Assembly (NCBI RefSeq): GCF_024642085.1
Contig: NZ_JAHEBV010000012.1
Span: 1-64,000, forward strand
Source: Novosphingobium sp.
GTDB lineage: Bacteria > Pseudomonadota > Alphaproteobacteria > Sphingomonadales > Sphingomonadaceae
Direction of reading: 5' to 3'
Length of the DNA stretch: 64,000 bases
Both the position numbers and the translations under genes were made by a program. Shown piece after piece: positions 36,323 to 44,725 of this stretch. Position 1 is the first letter of the stretch. Each line of letters starts with the position of its first letter. The notes under the pieces were generated by a model. That model was not told where the DNA came from. It saw nothing but the letters and a program-made list of their open reading frames with translations, and ran no database searches.

Positions 36323-37258
36323 ATGACCGAATCCATCGCCGTAACCGAACCGCAGCCGGACGCTGCCGCACTGCCGCTTACCCCGGCAGATGACGGCAAC
36401 CGCACCCGCTGGGCTGGCTGGTTCAGCGCAGCGGTATCGCTCGCCATGCTGGTCGCAGTGGTGGTCGAATTGCGCAACCTGCAGTGGGAGCAGGTGATCG
36501 AACTGGTACCCGGGCACGTTGGCTTCTGGGTGTTCTTCGCCATCTATTACATGGCGCTGCCCGTCAGCGAATGGCTTATCTACCGCCGGCTTTGGCCGAT
36601 CCCGTTGGGGTCTGGCATGGCGGCGCTGCTGCGCAAGCTGGTCAGCAACGAACTGCTGCTGGGCTACCTTGGTGAAGCGCAGTTCTATGGCTGGGCGCGC
36701 AGCCATCTGAAAATGGATGCGGCCCCCTTTGGCGCGATCAAGGATGTCACCATCCTGTCCGCGCTGACCGGCAACGTAATGACGCTGGTCATGCTGGTAT
36801 TTACCTGGCCGCTGGTCGCATCGGGCCAGATCGGCATGGAAATGCGCAGCACCTTCATGTCTCTTGGCGTCATTCTGATCACTTCGTTCGTGATCCTGCT
36901 GTTCCGCCAGCGGCTGTTCAGCCTGCCGAAACGTGAATTGTGGTTTATTTCGGTGGTACATGTGCTGCGGATCCTTGTGGTCTTGGCGTGCTCGGCGTTC
37001 ATGTGGCATCTGGTCCTCCCGGACGTTTCGGTGGATCTGTGGATCGTGCTGGCCACGCTCCGTATGCTGCTGTCCCGCCTGCCGCTGTTGCCCAACAAGG
37101 ACGTTGTCTTTGCCGGCCTGGCCGTGTTCCTGCTTGGGCACGAGGTGCAGGTCGCAAGCCTGATGACGCTGATGGCAGTCATGCTGTTGATGGCCCACCT
37201 GGCTGTCGGCGCGATCGTCGGCCTGGTCGGGCTTCTTGATTCAAGGAGTACGCGGTGA
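36323..37258 (+). CDS. Polytopic membrane protein, unknown function (flippase-like hydropathy)
   Basis: 311 residues with about eight predicted membrane helices (SAAVSLAMLVAVVV, GFWVFFAIYYMALPV, VTILSALTGNVMTLVMLVF, LGVILITSFVILLF, LRILVVLACSAFMW, VIVLAGLAVFLLGHE-type and others). It has conserved-looking turns WLIYRRLW, LGEAQFYGWARSHL and LSRLPLLPNKDVVFAGL. The pattern loosely resembles the LPG-synthase membrane region/UPF0104 type, but I cannot confirm membership. The open frame starts at 36164, but ATG 36323 (AAGGG nine bases before) begins a sensible hydrophilic N-terminus. It is coupled by a GTGA overlap to the DUF2141 gene and precedes a GT4. Confidence 0.75.
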   Translation: MTESIAVTEPQPDAAALPLTPADDGNRTRWAGWFSAAVSLAMLVAVVVELRNLQWEQVIELVPGHVGFWVFFAIYYMALPVSEWLIYRRLWPIPLGSGMAALLRKLVSNELLLGYLGEAQFYGWARSHLKMDAAPFGAIKDVTILSALTGNVMTLVMLVFTWPLVASGQIGMEMRSTFMSLGVILITSFVILLFRQRLFSLPKRELWFISVVHVLRILVVLACSAFMWHLVLPDVSVDLWIVLATLRMLLSRLPLLPNKDVVFAGLAVFLLGHEVQVASLMTLMAVMLLMAHLAVGAIVGLVGLLDSRSTR

Positions 37259-37803
37259 AGATAGCAGTTCTTGGTTCCGGTGTGGCGCTTGGCCTGGCCT
37301 TGCCGGTTATTGCCCTGGCCGCGCCCACAATCCCTTCCACTCCCGATCTGGGCAAGGCCGAAGGCCGTTGCCGCACGGGCGAAAGCGGCCCGGCGCTGCT
37401 GGTAAATGTTGGCGGCCTCAAAGACCGCAAGGGCACTCTCAAACTGGAAGTCTATCCTTCCAACGACACCGATTTCCTGGCTGATGACAACATCCTGGTT
37501 TCGGCCGGCAAGACGTTTCGCCGGGTTGAGCAACCGGTCAATGCCAGCGGCAATGTTCAGTTGTGCGTCCGCATTCCCGGGCCGGGCAGCTATAGCGTTT
37601 CGGTGCTGCATGACCGCGATGCCAACCGCAAGTTCGGCCTGTCGGTCGACGGGATCGGCTTTACTGGCAATCCCAAGCTCGGCATGCGCAAGCCCAAGGC
37701 AGCCGCTACCCGCGTCGTGGTGAATGGCAATGGTGTTTCGCAGACATCGGTCGTGATGAATTACCGCAAGGGGCTGATGAGCTTCGGGCCGCTGAACAAC
37801 TGA
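37255..37803 (+). CDS. DUF2141 exported protein
   Basis: 182 residues: a signal peptide (VALGLALPVIALAAP) then a DUF2141 beta-sandwich. The markers are LLVNVGGLKDRKGTLKLEVYPS, CVRIPGPGSYSVSVLHDRDANRKF and DGIGFTGNP. The DRDANRKF loop is acidic and resembles a calcium-binding turn. Function of the family is unknown. The start is GTG 37255, overlapping the membrane-protein stop by 4 bases, and a GT4 gene follows after 25 bases, so the three form one unit. Confidence 0.85.
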   Translation: MKIAVLGSGVALGLALPVIALAAPTIPSTPDLGKAEGRCRTGESGPALLVNVGGLKDRKGTLKLEVYPSNDTDFLADDNILVSAGKTFRRVEQPVNASGNVQLCVRIPGPGSYSVSVLHDRDANRKFGLSVDGIGFTGNPKLGMRKPKAAATRVVVNGNGVSQTSVVMNYRKGLMSFGPLNN

Positions 37804-37828
37804 CGTTCGGCAGAACAGGGGGCACGCT

Positions 37829-38989
37829 TTGCGCATCGTCGATGTCTGCGCCTTCTACACACCGCATGGCGGCGGGGTGAAGACTTACGTCGAGCAGAAG
37901 CTGCGTCTGGGGCCCGAGCTGGGCCACGAGATCATCATTCTGGCCCCTGGCGACACGCGCGAGGTGATCGAACGCGGTCCGGGCGCCCGGATCGTCACAT
38001 TGCCCAGCCCGCGCTTTCCGCTGGACCGCAAATACTGGTACTTCGCCGATGAAGAGGCGCTTCACGCCGAGCTTGACGCGCTCAGGCCCGATTTTGTCGA
38101 AGCGTCGTCGCCCTGGCGCAGCCCGTCTATGGTCGCGCGCTGGGATGCGCCGGTGCCGCGCGCCCTGGTGATGCATGCCGATCCGCTTTCCGCCTATGCC
38201 TATCGCTGGTTCGAGCCGCTGTTCAGCCGCGAGCTGATCGATCGCCGTTTCAAGACCTTCTGGGAGCATATCCGCGAGTTGGGGCAAAGCTATGACCGGG
38301 TGGTTTGCGCCAGCCGCGAATTGAAGGAGCGGCTTGAAGCGGGCGGGGTGGCCAACACCGTGCTGCATCCGATGGGAGTGCAGGAAGGTTTGTTTTCAAA
38401 GGACCGCCGCGATCCCGAAGTGCGCCGCCGCTTGCTGGAACTGTGCGACCTGCCCGAAACCGCCACCCTGCTGATCGGGGTCGGCCGGCTATCCGCGGAA
38501 AAACGCTGGCCGATGGTGGTCGACGCGGTGATGGCCGCCAGCCACGATCATCCGATCGGGCTGGTCATCCTGGGCGATGGCAACAAGCGCAGCCGCATCG
38601 TGCGCGGCATTTTCGGCAATCCGCATATTCGCCTGCTCGAACCGGAACGCGACCGTATCCGCTTTGCCACGATCCTGGCCAGCGCTGATGCGCTGATCCA
38701 CGGCTGCGAGGCAGAGACATTCTGCCTGGGCGCGGCCGAAGCACGGGCCAGCGGCATTCCGGTGATCGTGCCCGATCGGGGCGGCGCAGCCGATCACGCC
38801 GCAGACGGAGCGGGTCTGACCTACACTGCCGGAAGCGCCGAAGCTGCGGCAGCGGCGATCCTGCGGTTGATTGACGGCCCGCCCCTGCCGCTGGAACAGG
38901 TCCCCCCCAGCGAAACGATGCGCGGGCATTTTGACAAGCTGTTCGCAGACTATTGCGCGCTGGTTGAACTGCGCAAGGCTGCTGCCTGA
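37829..38989 (+). CDS. Family 4 glycosyltransferase
   Basis: A 386-residue GT-B enzyme of the mannosyltransferase/sulfoquinovosyl-type group. It begins RIVDVCAFYTPHGGGVKTYVEQK, the Gly-rich donor-side loop, and has VCASRELKERLEAGG. The C-terminal half has LLIGVGRLSAEKRWPMVVDAV and LVILGDGNKRSR, with E-x7-E in CEAETFCLGAAEARASGIPVI. The start is TTG 37829, six bases after CAGGGGG, since no in-frame ATG gives a complete N-terminus. It ends seven bases before the convergent MFS gene. Hydrophobic residues suggest peripheral membrane attachment. A lipid acceptor is possible but unproven. Confidence 0.88.
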   Translation: MRIVDVCAFYTPHGGGVKTYVEQKLRLGPELGHEIIILAPGDTREVIERGPGARIVTLPSPRFPLDRKYWYFADEEALHAELDALRPDFVEASSPWRSPSMVARWDAPVPRALVMHADPLSAYAYRWFEPLFSRELIDRRFKTFWEHIRELGQSYDRVVCASRELKERLEAGGVANTVLHPMGVQEGLFSKDRRDPEVRRRLLELCDLPETATLLIGVGRLSAEKRWPMVVDAVMAASHDHPIGLVILGDGNKRSRIVRGIFGNPHIRLLEPERDRIRFATILASADALIHGCEAETFCLGAAEARASGIPVIVPDRGGAADHAADGAGLTYTAGSAEAAAAAILRLIDGPPLPLEQVPPSETMRGHFDKLFADYCALVELRKAAA

Positions 38990-38995
38990 AAGAAG

Positions 38996-40507
38996 TCAGG
39001 CCTGCGCGCCAGCCGGGGCAGCGTCTTCGGGTACCTGCACACGGATCATCGCCAGGGCCGCAATCACCAGGGTTCCCGCAGCAAAGGCCATGGTCCAGAT
39101 CGGCTGGCCGGGGAAGAACGCCTTCATGATCGATCCCATGACGGTCGCGACCAGCAACTGCGGGATAACCACGAATACATTGAACAGCCCCATGTAGATT
39201 CCCAGCTTGGCCTGGGGCAGGCTGCTTGCCAGAATGGCATAAGGCATGGCCAGGATCGATGCCCAGGCGATGCCGACACCAATTTCGCTGATGATCAGCA
39301 CCGATGGATCCCTGATCACGAAAAAGCTGGCATAGCCGGCAGCGCCCGCCAGCAGGCACGCCATGTGGGTCCGCGCCTTGCCCACTGCTTTCGAAAGGGC
39401 GGGGAGCAGGAACAGGGCGGCCAGAGCGGCCACGCCATTATAGACGGAAAACAGCACTCCTACCCAGTTGCCCGCTTCCTGAAACGGTGCGCTGTCCGGA
39501 TTGGTTGAACCGAAATAACGCTGCGCGACGATCGGTGTGGTGTTGATCCACATGATGAACAGCGCCGACCAACTGAAAAACTGCACCACGGCCAGCCGTT
39601 TCATGATCGGCGGCATGCCGGAAAAATCGCCGACGATGCTGGCCAGCATGCCCTGGCTGCGCCCCGCGCGGGCCAGCCGGATCGCAATATGGCTGATCAG
39701 GCCATAGCCGATCAGCAGCCCGGCCAGCAGGTATACTTCCTTTTCCAGCGCGAACCTCTGCGTGATTACTGCAAGCAAGGCCCCCGCCGCAATCCACCAG
39801 AACGATGGGCCGCTGCCGCGCGCTGCCAGTGCCGCTGCCGGATCTGCCGGTGTTTCGGCCGTGTCGCCGAACTGCGCCTGTTCAGCCGGCGAATATTCGC
39901 GCGTGGTCAGCACGGTCCACATGACCGACGCGAACAGGGCAACGCCGCCGGCCCAGAAGGAATAGCGGACCGTATCGGGGATGCCGCCGCCTGGCGCTTC
40001 GTTGGCGACGCCGAAGTGATCGAGGAGATAAGGGAACAATGATCCTACCACCGCGCCCACGCCGATGAACGCGGTCTGCACTGCATAGCCTGCGGTGTGC
40101 TGATCCTTGCGCAGCATATCGCCGACAAAGGCACGGAACGGCTCCATCGAAATGTTCAGGCTGGCGTCAAGCGTCCATAGCAGCAGGGCCGATGCGAGCA
40201 GCACCGGGCTTAACGGCATAAGCAGCAGCGACAGCGCCGCCAGCAAGGCACCGGCCACGAAGTAGGGCCGCCGCCGCCCGAACCGGCCAAGCCATGTGCG
40301 ATCGCTGAGATGGCCGATCACTGGCTGCACCAGCAGGCCGGTCAGCGGCGCCGCGATCCACAGCGCGGGAAGATCGTCCAGGCTGGCCCCCAGTGACTGG
40401 AACACCCGGCTCATGTTCGCATTCTGCAGCGCGAAGCCGATCTGGATCCCGAAAAAGCCGAAGCTGATATTCGCCAGCCCGGCCCAGTTCTGGCGGGGTT
40501 TTTCCAT
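38996..40507 (-). CDS. MFS sugar transporter, SLC45/GPH-like (maltose/maltodextrin uptake)
   Basis: 503 residues, about 12 membrane helices. The N-terminus [23 protein letters not shown] and the loop [14 protein letters not shown] are typical of the SLC45/GPH sugar-cation symporters. In Caulobacter crescentus a related inner-membrane carrier (MalY) accompanies the TonB receptor MalA for maltose. It is divergently placed from the receptor, with the LacI gene between. An operator-like sequence lies about 60 bases before its ATG. It should carry maltose or small maltodextrins released in the periplasm into the cell. Confidence 0.9.
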   Translation of the reverse strand: MEKPRQNWAGLANISFGFFGIQIGFALQNANMSRVFQSLGASLDDLPALWIAAPLTGLLVQPVIGHLSDRTWLGRFGRRRPYFVAGALLAALSLLLMPLSPVLLASALLLWTLDASLNISMEPFRAFVGDMLRKDQHTAGYAVQTAFIGVGAVVGSLFPYLLDHFGVANEAPGGGIPDTVRYSFWAGGVALFASVMWTVLTTREYSPAEQAQFGDTAETPADPAAALAARGSGPSFWWIAAGALLAVITQRFALEKEVYLLAGLLIGYGLISHIAIRLARAGRSQGMLASIVGDFSGMPPIMKRLAVVQFFSWSALFIMWINTTPIVAQRYFGSTNPDSAPFQEAGNWVGVLFSVYNGVAALAALFLLPALSKAVGKARTHMACLLAGAAGYASFFVIRDPSVLIISEIGVGIAWASILAMPYAILASSLPQAKLGIYMGLFNVFVVIPQLLVATVMGSIMKAFFPGQPIWTMAFAAGTLVIAALAMIRVQVPEDAAPAGAQA

Positions 40508-40569
40508 TGCTGTGCCTTCTCCCTAAGTGCCGCTGTGGCTTGCACGGCTGGGCTGCGCGCACAACAACT

Positions 40570-40582
40570 GCATACGAATACG
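40570..40582 (-). promoter_or_regulatory. Operator-like site upstream of the MFS gene
   Basis: On the minus strand the sequence is CGTATTCGTATGC. It differs at one base from CGTATACGTATGC at 41790-41802. The centre is CG, as in LacI-family operators. It lies 63 bases before the MFS ATG. It is a likely binding site of the adjacent LacI regulator. Confidence 0.55.
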
Positions 40583-40608
40583 TTGGGGCTGGTTGATGGA
40601 AAAGCCGG

Positions 40609-41643
40609 TCACCCCACGGTGCTGCGCCGGACGATCAGCTGGGTGGGCAGCGACGTGTTGGGGATCGGCCGGTCTTCGATCTGGGCAAGCAGGGTTTCGA
40701 TCAGCAGGTCGCCGGCCTGGCGAAGGTCCTGCATGACCGTGGTCAGCGGCGGATTGGTCATGCTGGCGGCGGGCTGGTTGTCAAAACCGACCACTGCAAC
40801 GTCTTCTGGAATGCGCAGCCCCGCTGCGGCCAGTGCACGCATCGCCCCGATCGCAATAAGGTCGCTGGCAGCAAATATCGCGTCAAAACCGGCATTTCTG
40901 GCCAGCAAGTCCTCCACTGCGCGCTGGCCGTCATCCTCGAAACTGACGCCGCCGCGTAACAGGGCCGGATCGGCGGCGAAGCCAGCGTCGGTCAGTGCCG
41001 AACACAGCCCGCGATAGCGCTCGGCGAACTCGGGGTAATGCTCGTCCGCCTGGCCGATGAACGCGATGCGCTTGCATCCCAGGGACAGCAAGTGCTCTCC
41101 CGCACTGCGCCCCGCACCGAAATTGTCGGACCCCACGGTGGCCCCGATGTTGTCGTCGCTGACCGAACCCCAGCGCACGAAATAGGTGCCCTGGCGGACC
41201 AGGTTGGCCAGCCGGCTTTCGTACAGGGTGTAATCTCCATAACCCAGCAGGATCAGCCCATCGGCGCGGTGACTGTCCTGGTAACGGGTGTGCCAGTCAT
41301 CTTCCATCTTCTGGAACGAGATCAGCAGGTCAAACCCCTTGTTGGCGCAGGCGTGGGTGATCGAACCCAGCATCGAGAGGAAGAAGGGATTGATCTTTGA
41401 ATCTTCGGGCGTCTGCTCTTCAAAAAACAGCAGGGCGATGGTGTTGGCACGCTGCGAGCGGAGCGACGACGCGTTCTTGTCGACCGAATAATTAAGCTCG
41501 CGGGCAATCTCCTCGATCCGCTGGCGGGTAGCCAGACTGACGGATCGCGACCCGCGCAGCGCGCGGCTGACCGTGGGCTGCGATACTCCGGCGATATAGG
41601 CGATGTCGAAGCTTGTGGGCTTGTTCGACCGTTTGCGCCCCAT
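40609..41643 (-). CDS. LacI family transcriptional regulator of the maltodextrin locus
   Basis: 344 residues. The helix-turn-helix (about 10-30) reads TSFDIAYIAGVSQPTVSRALRGS, followed by a hinge NYSVDKNASSLRSQ and a periplasmic-binding-protein-like sugar domain (NTIALLFFEEQTPE to the end). ATG 41643 is preceded by a strong GGGAGGT, so the longer reading from 41778 is rejected. It is encoded between the MFS and TonB-receptor genes. Two operator-like sites fit autoregulation and control of the whole locus, presumably with maltose or a maltodextrin as effector. Confidence 0.92.
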   Translation of the reverse strand: MGRKRSNKPTSFDIAYIAGVSQPTVSRALRGSRSVSLATRQRIEEIARELNYSVDKNASSLRSQRANTIALLFFEEQTPEDSKINPFFLSMLGSITHACANKGFDLLISFQKMEDDWHTRYQDSHRADGLILLGYGDYTLYESRLANLVRQGTYFVRWGSVSDDNIGATVGSDNFGAGRSAGEHLLSLGCKRIAFIGQADEHYPEFAERYRGLCSALTDAGFAADPALLRGGVSFEDDGQRAVEDLLARNAGFDAIFAASDLIAIGAMRALAAAGLRIPEDVAVVGFDNQPAASMTNPPLTTVMQDLRQAGDLLIETLLAQIEDRPIPNTSLPTQLIVRRSTVG

Positions 41644-41789
41644 GGACACCTCCCTCGCGTCCATCCGGCGGCAGCGCTTGGCGGTCAGACTAATGCGGAG
41701 CGGCGCTTCCCGCAATCGTGCTTGCGTCCGGGTTGCATTGGCGCACGGGCGTGGCATCGCGGCCACAGCATGGGGCAATGCATAGTATG

Positions 41790-41802
41790 CGTATACGTAT
41801 GC
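41790..41802 (+). promoter_or_regulatory. Operator-like site between the LacI gene and the TonB-receptor gene
   Basis: CGTATACGTATGC, part of GTATACGTATGC, is palindromic at 10 of 12 positions around a central CG. It lies 135 bases before the receptor GTG and 147 bases before the lacI ATG, and matches the MFS site at 12 of 13 bases. The rest of the 294-base gap shows no other clear element. Confidence 0.6.
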
Positions 41803-41937
41803 CTTCTATCCGCGGGAACACAGCCGGACGTAATGGCGCAGCTGACGACACTGCAAGTCATTGCCGCGCGTCACATTAAAAAAGGGCCATCTCGCCGGGG
41901 CTCGGGGAATACCGGCAAGGTTTTGGGAGAGTTCACT

Positions 41938-44667
41938 GTGGCACTTCGCACCCGTATTCACGGCGCGCTTGGCGTATCCGCCCTGGCGCTGACCGCATCC
42001 GCCCTGGCGCTGCCAGTCGCCGCCATGGCGCAGGACGCCGCTTCGGCTGCCGATGATCAGGCGACAGGCGATGAAATCGTCGTTACCGGCTTCCGCGCTT
42101 CGCTGCAAAGCGCCACCGCGATCAAGAAGCGCACCGAAACGGTGGTCGAATCAGTCAACGCCGAAGACATCGGTAAGCTCCCCGACAACTCGATCGGCGA
42201 ATCGATCGCCCGCCTGCCCGGTCTTGCTGCCCAGCGCAGCAACGGCCGCGCCAACATCATCTCGATCCGCGGTTTCGGTCCGGATTTCTCCTCGACCACG
42301 CTCAACGGGCGTGAACAGACCACCACCAACGACAGCCGCGCGGTTGAGTTCGACCAGTTCCCGTCGGAAATCCTGGCAGGCGTCGATGTCTACAAGACCG
42401 CGCAGGCCGATCACACCGCCGGCGGCCTTGTCGGTACGATCAACATGCGCACGATCCGCCCGCTTGATGTGAGCAAGCGCGTGATCGCGGTTGGCGCACG
42501 CGGAACGGTGGTTGACCAGAAGGTCATCCCGACCACCACCAACAAGGGTTATCGGGTTTACGCAACCTACGTTGACAAGTTTGCCGATGACACGATGGGC
42601 ATTGCCCTGTCGGCCGCCTATTCGGATGAACCGTACCACACCCGCGACTGGAACGCCTGGGGTTACGGCGGCTACGGCACCAACCAGTACGGCATCAGCG
42701 GCGTCAAGACCTGGGAAGAAGCATCGCGTCTCAAGCGGCTTGGCCTGAACGGCACGTTCCAGGCCCAGCTTGGAGATCAGCTGACCCTGACACTCGACGG
42801 CTTCTATTCGCGCTTTAACGAAAAGCTCGACCAGAAGGGCTTCGAAATGCCGATCCTGTGCTGCGGTTCGACGGTGACGGGGTTCACTCCGGGCACAGTC
42901 AACAGCTACAACATTGGCGGATCGACAGTGCCGATCGGCCTGGTGACAGCCGCGACCTGGACCGGCCGCCCGATCATCGAGAACTACGCCACCGACAACA
43001 AGAACGATACCTATTCGTTCGCTGGCAACCTCAAGTGGGACAACGACAACGGCACCCGCGCCCTGCTCGACGTGAGCTGGTCGCGCACCGACCGCTACCA
43101 GGACCGGCTTGAAACCATTGCGGGCTTGGGCCGAAACCTCGACACCTCGGTCGGACCGGTTTCCAGCTGGGGCGGCACGTTCGGCTACACCCTGACCGAC
43201 AACAACGCTTTGCTGTTCACCAGCAATTTCAACGGGGCGAACCCGGCGCTGGTGCTGACCGACGTGCAGGGCTGGTCGGGCGGGACCAACCAGGCAGGTT
43301 ACGACAAAATCCGCAAGAGCAAGGATGACCTGAAGGAAATCCGGGCCGAGATCGAACAGGATATTGGCGGCGGCTTCCTGAAAGCGATCAAGGTTGGCGT
43401 TGACCATACCTATCGCAAAAAGACCCTGACCCAGGACGAAGCGTTCCTGACGCCGCCCGCGGGCGTCGACGGTGTCGTCGTCCCCAGCAACCTGCTGCTG
43501 ACCCCGGTCCAGCTTGATCGCGGATTTGGTCCGATCCTGTCTTACGATCCGCGCACGCTGGTTCCAAACAAGGTGCTGCTATACGTTCCGAACCCTTATG
43601 GCGCGTCGCAAGCCTATGACATCAGCGAAGATGTCTGGACACCTTACGGCATGGCATCGTTTGATTCCGATCTGGGCAACGGCAACACGCTGACCGGCAA
43701 TATCGGTGTTCAGGCCATCCACACTAGTGTGGTCTCAAGCGGCGCGGTCAACCCGACCGTCACCGACAAGTACTGGATGGTGCTGCCCAGCCTCAACCTT
43801 AACTTCCGTACGCCCAATGACATGGTTGTGCGCTTTGCCGCATCGCAGGAAATGATGCGTCCGCGCCTGCCGCAGATGAACAACATCATCGGATTTGGCG
43901 TGAACAATGCCTTCACCCCGCCAATCTACACCGGCGGCGGCGGCAACCCTACGCTGCGCCCCTACAAGGCGACCGCTCTTGACCTGAGTGTCGAAAAATA
44001 CTTCGCCAACAAGGGCTACGTTGCGGTCCAGCTGTATTACAAGCATCTGAACACTTACATCGATCCGAGTGCGAACGTCACCGACTTCGACTATTCGCGC
44101 TTCCCGATCCCGGCAGGACAGGTTCCGTCTTCGCCGATCGGTATCTTCAGCGGCCCGGTCAACACCAAGGGCGGCTGGATCATGGGCGGCGAACTGGCCG
44201 GTACCTTGCCGTTCGACGTGTTTACCTCGGCATTGAGCGGGTTCGGCGTCACCGGCGGTCTGGGATACACCGAAACCAAGGCGTTCGACGCCAAGGGTAA
44301 CGCGTCAACCATCCCGGGATACTCAAAGTGGGTCGCCAGCCTGACCGCGTTCTACGAAAACGGCGGCTTCAACCTGCGCGGATCGATGCGTTACCGGTCA
44401 AGCTTCCTGGGTGATTTCGCGCTGTTCAGCGGCGGTCTGGATCGCCAGGCTGTTCTGGCCGAAACCGTTTACGATGCGCAGATCGGGTATGACTTCCCTG
44501 AAAGTTCGTCGCTGCACGGGCTGTCTCTGTACCTTCAAGGCCAGAACCTAACCAACGAGCGTCAGGCAACCCTGGCTGAAATAAACGGGGCTGGCGTGCC
44601 GGATGCCTGGCTGAAATATCAGACCTATGGCCGCCGTTATCTGGCGGGCTTTACCTACAAGTTCTGA
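41938..44667 (+). CDS. TonB-dependent receptor for maltodextrins
   Basis: A 909-residue outer-membrane receptor. The signal peptide (VALRTRIHGALGVS to VAAMAQ) is followed by a TonB-box-like DEIVVTG and the plug domain (TVVESVNAEDIGKLPDNS, ARLPGLAAQRSNGRAN, ISIRGFGPDFSSTTLNGRE). The 22-strand barrel ends in FTYKF. GTG 41938 follows GGGAGAG. The frame is open further up (41722), but that part crosses the operator and has no signal peptide. It heads a rightward operon with amylase, glucosidases and two halogenase homologues, and matches the Caulobacter MalA type in arrangement. Confidence 0.94.
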   Translation: MALRTRIHGALGVSALALTASALALPVAAMAQDAASAADDQATGDEIVVTGFRASLQSATAIKKRTETVVESVNAEDIGKLPDNSIGESIARLPGLAAQRSNGRANIISIRGFGPDFSSTTLNGREQTTTNDSRAVEFDQFPSEILAGVDVYKTAQADHTAGGLVGTINMRTIRPLDVSKRVIAVGARGTVVDQKVIPTTTNKGYRVYATYVDKFADDTMGIALSAAYSDEPYHTRDWNAWGYGGYGTNQYGISGVKTWEEASRLKRLGLNGTFQAQLGDQLTLTLDGFYSRFNEKLDQKGFEMPILCCGSTVTGFTPGTVNSYNIGGSTVPIGLVTAATWTGRPIIENYATDNKNDTYSFAGNLKWDNDNGTRALLDVSWSRTDRYQDRLETIAGLGRNLDTSVGPVSSWGGTFGYTLTDNNALLFTSNFNGANPALVLTDVQGWSGGTNQAGYDKIRKSKDDLKEIRAEIEQDIGGGFLKAIKVGVDHTYRKKTLTQDEAFLTPPAGVDGVVVPSNLLLTPVQLDRGFGPILSYDPRTLVPNKVLLYVPNPYGASQAYDISEDVWTPYGMASFDSDLGNGNTLTGNIGVQAIHTSVVSSGAVNPTVTDKYWMVLPSLNLNFRTPNDMVVRFAASQEMMRPRLPQMNNIIGFGVNNAFTPPIYTGGGGNPTLRPYKATALDLSVEKYFANKGYVAVQLYYKHLNTYIDPSANVTDFDYSRFPIPAGQVPSSPIGIFSGPVNTKGGWIMGGELAGTLPFDVFTSALSGFGVTGGLGYTETKAFDAKGNASTIPGYSKWVASLTAFYENGGFNLRGSMRYRSSFLGDFALFSGGLDRQAVLAETVYDAQIGYDFPESSSLHGLSLYLQGQNLTNERQATLAEINGAGVPDAWLKYQTYGRRYLAGFTYKF

Positions 44668-44675
44668 TACCATGA

Positions 44676-44704
44676 GGGTTCCGCCGGATCGTCCGGCGGA
44701 ACCC
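44676..44704 (+). terminator. Strong hairpin between the receptor gene and the halogenase gene
   Basis: GGGTTCCGCCGGA and TCCGGCGGAACCC form a perfect 13-base stem with a three-base loop, nine bases after the receptor stop. Only CTTCAT follows, so it is probably a leaky terminator or RNA-stabilising hairpin that keeps receptor mRNA above the rest of the operon. The downstream halogenase SD lies next to it. Confidence 0.6.
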
Positions 44705-44725
44705 CTTCATAGGAGCAGGCTTGCC

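Noticed and set aside
36182..37198. 338-codon Gln/His-rich frame opposite the membrane protein gene
   Set aside because: The antisense of helix codons (Leu, Val, Met) gives Gln, Asp, His; composition explains it.
38985..39000. Small hairpin CCTGA/TCAGG between the GT4 and MFS genes
   Set aside because: Five base pairs around AAGAAG, without a T-run; too weak to call a terminator.
41722..41937. Upstream extension of the TonB receptor reading frame
   Set aside because: It crosses the operator-like site, and a good ribosome-binding site and signal peptide occur only at GTG 41938.
42151..43407. 418-codon minus-strand frame opposite the TonB receptor
   Set aside because: Antisense shadow; no ribosome-binding site or homology.
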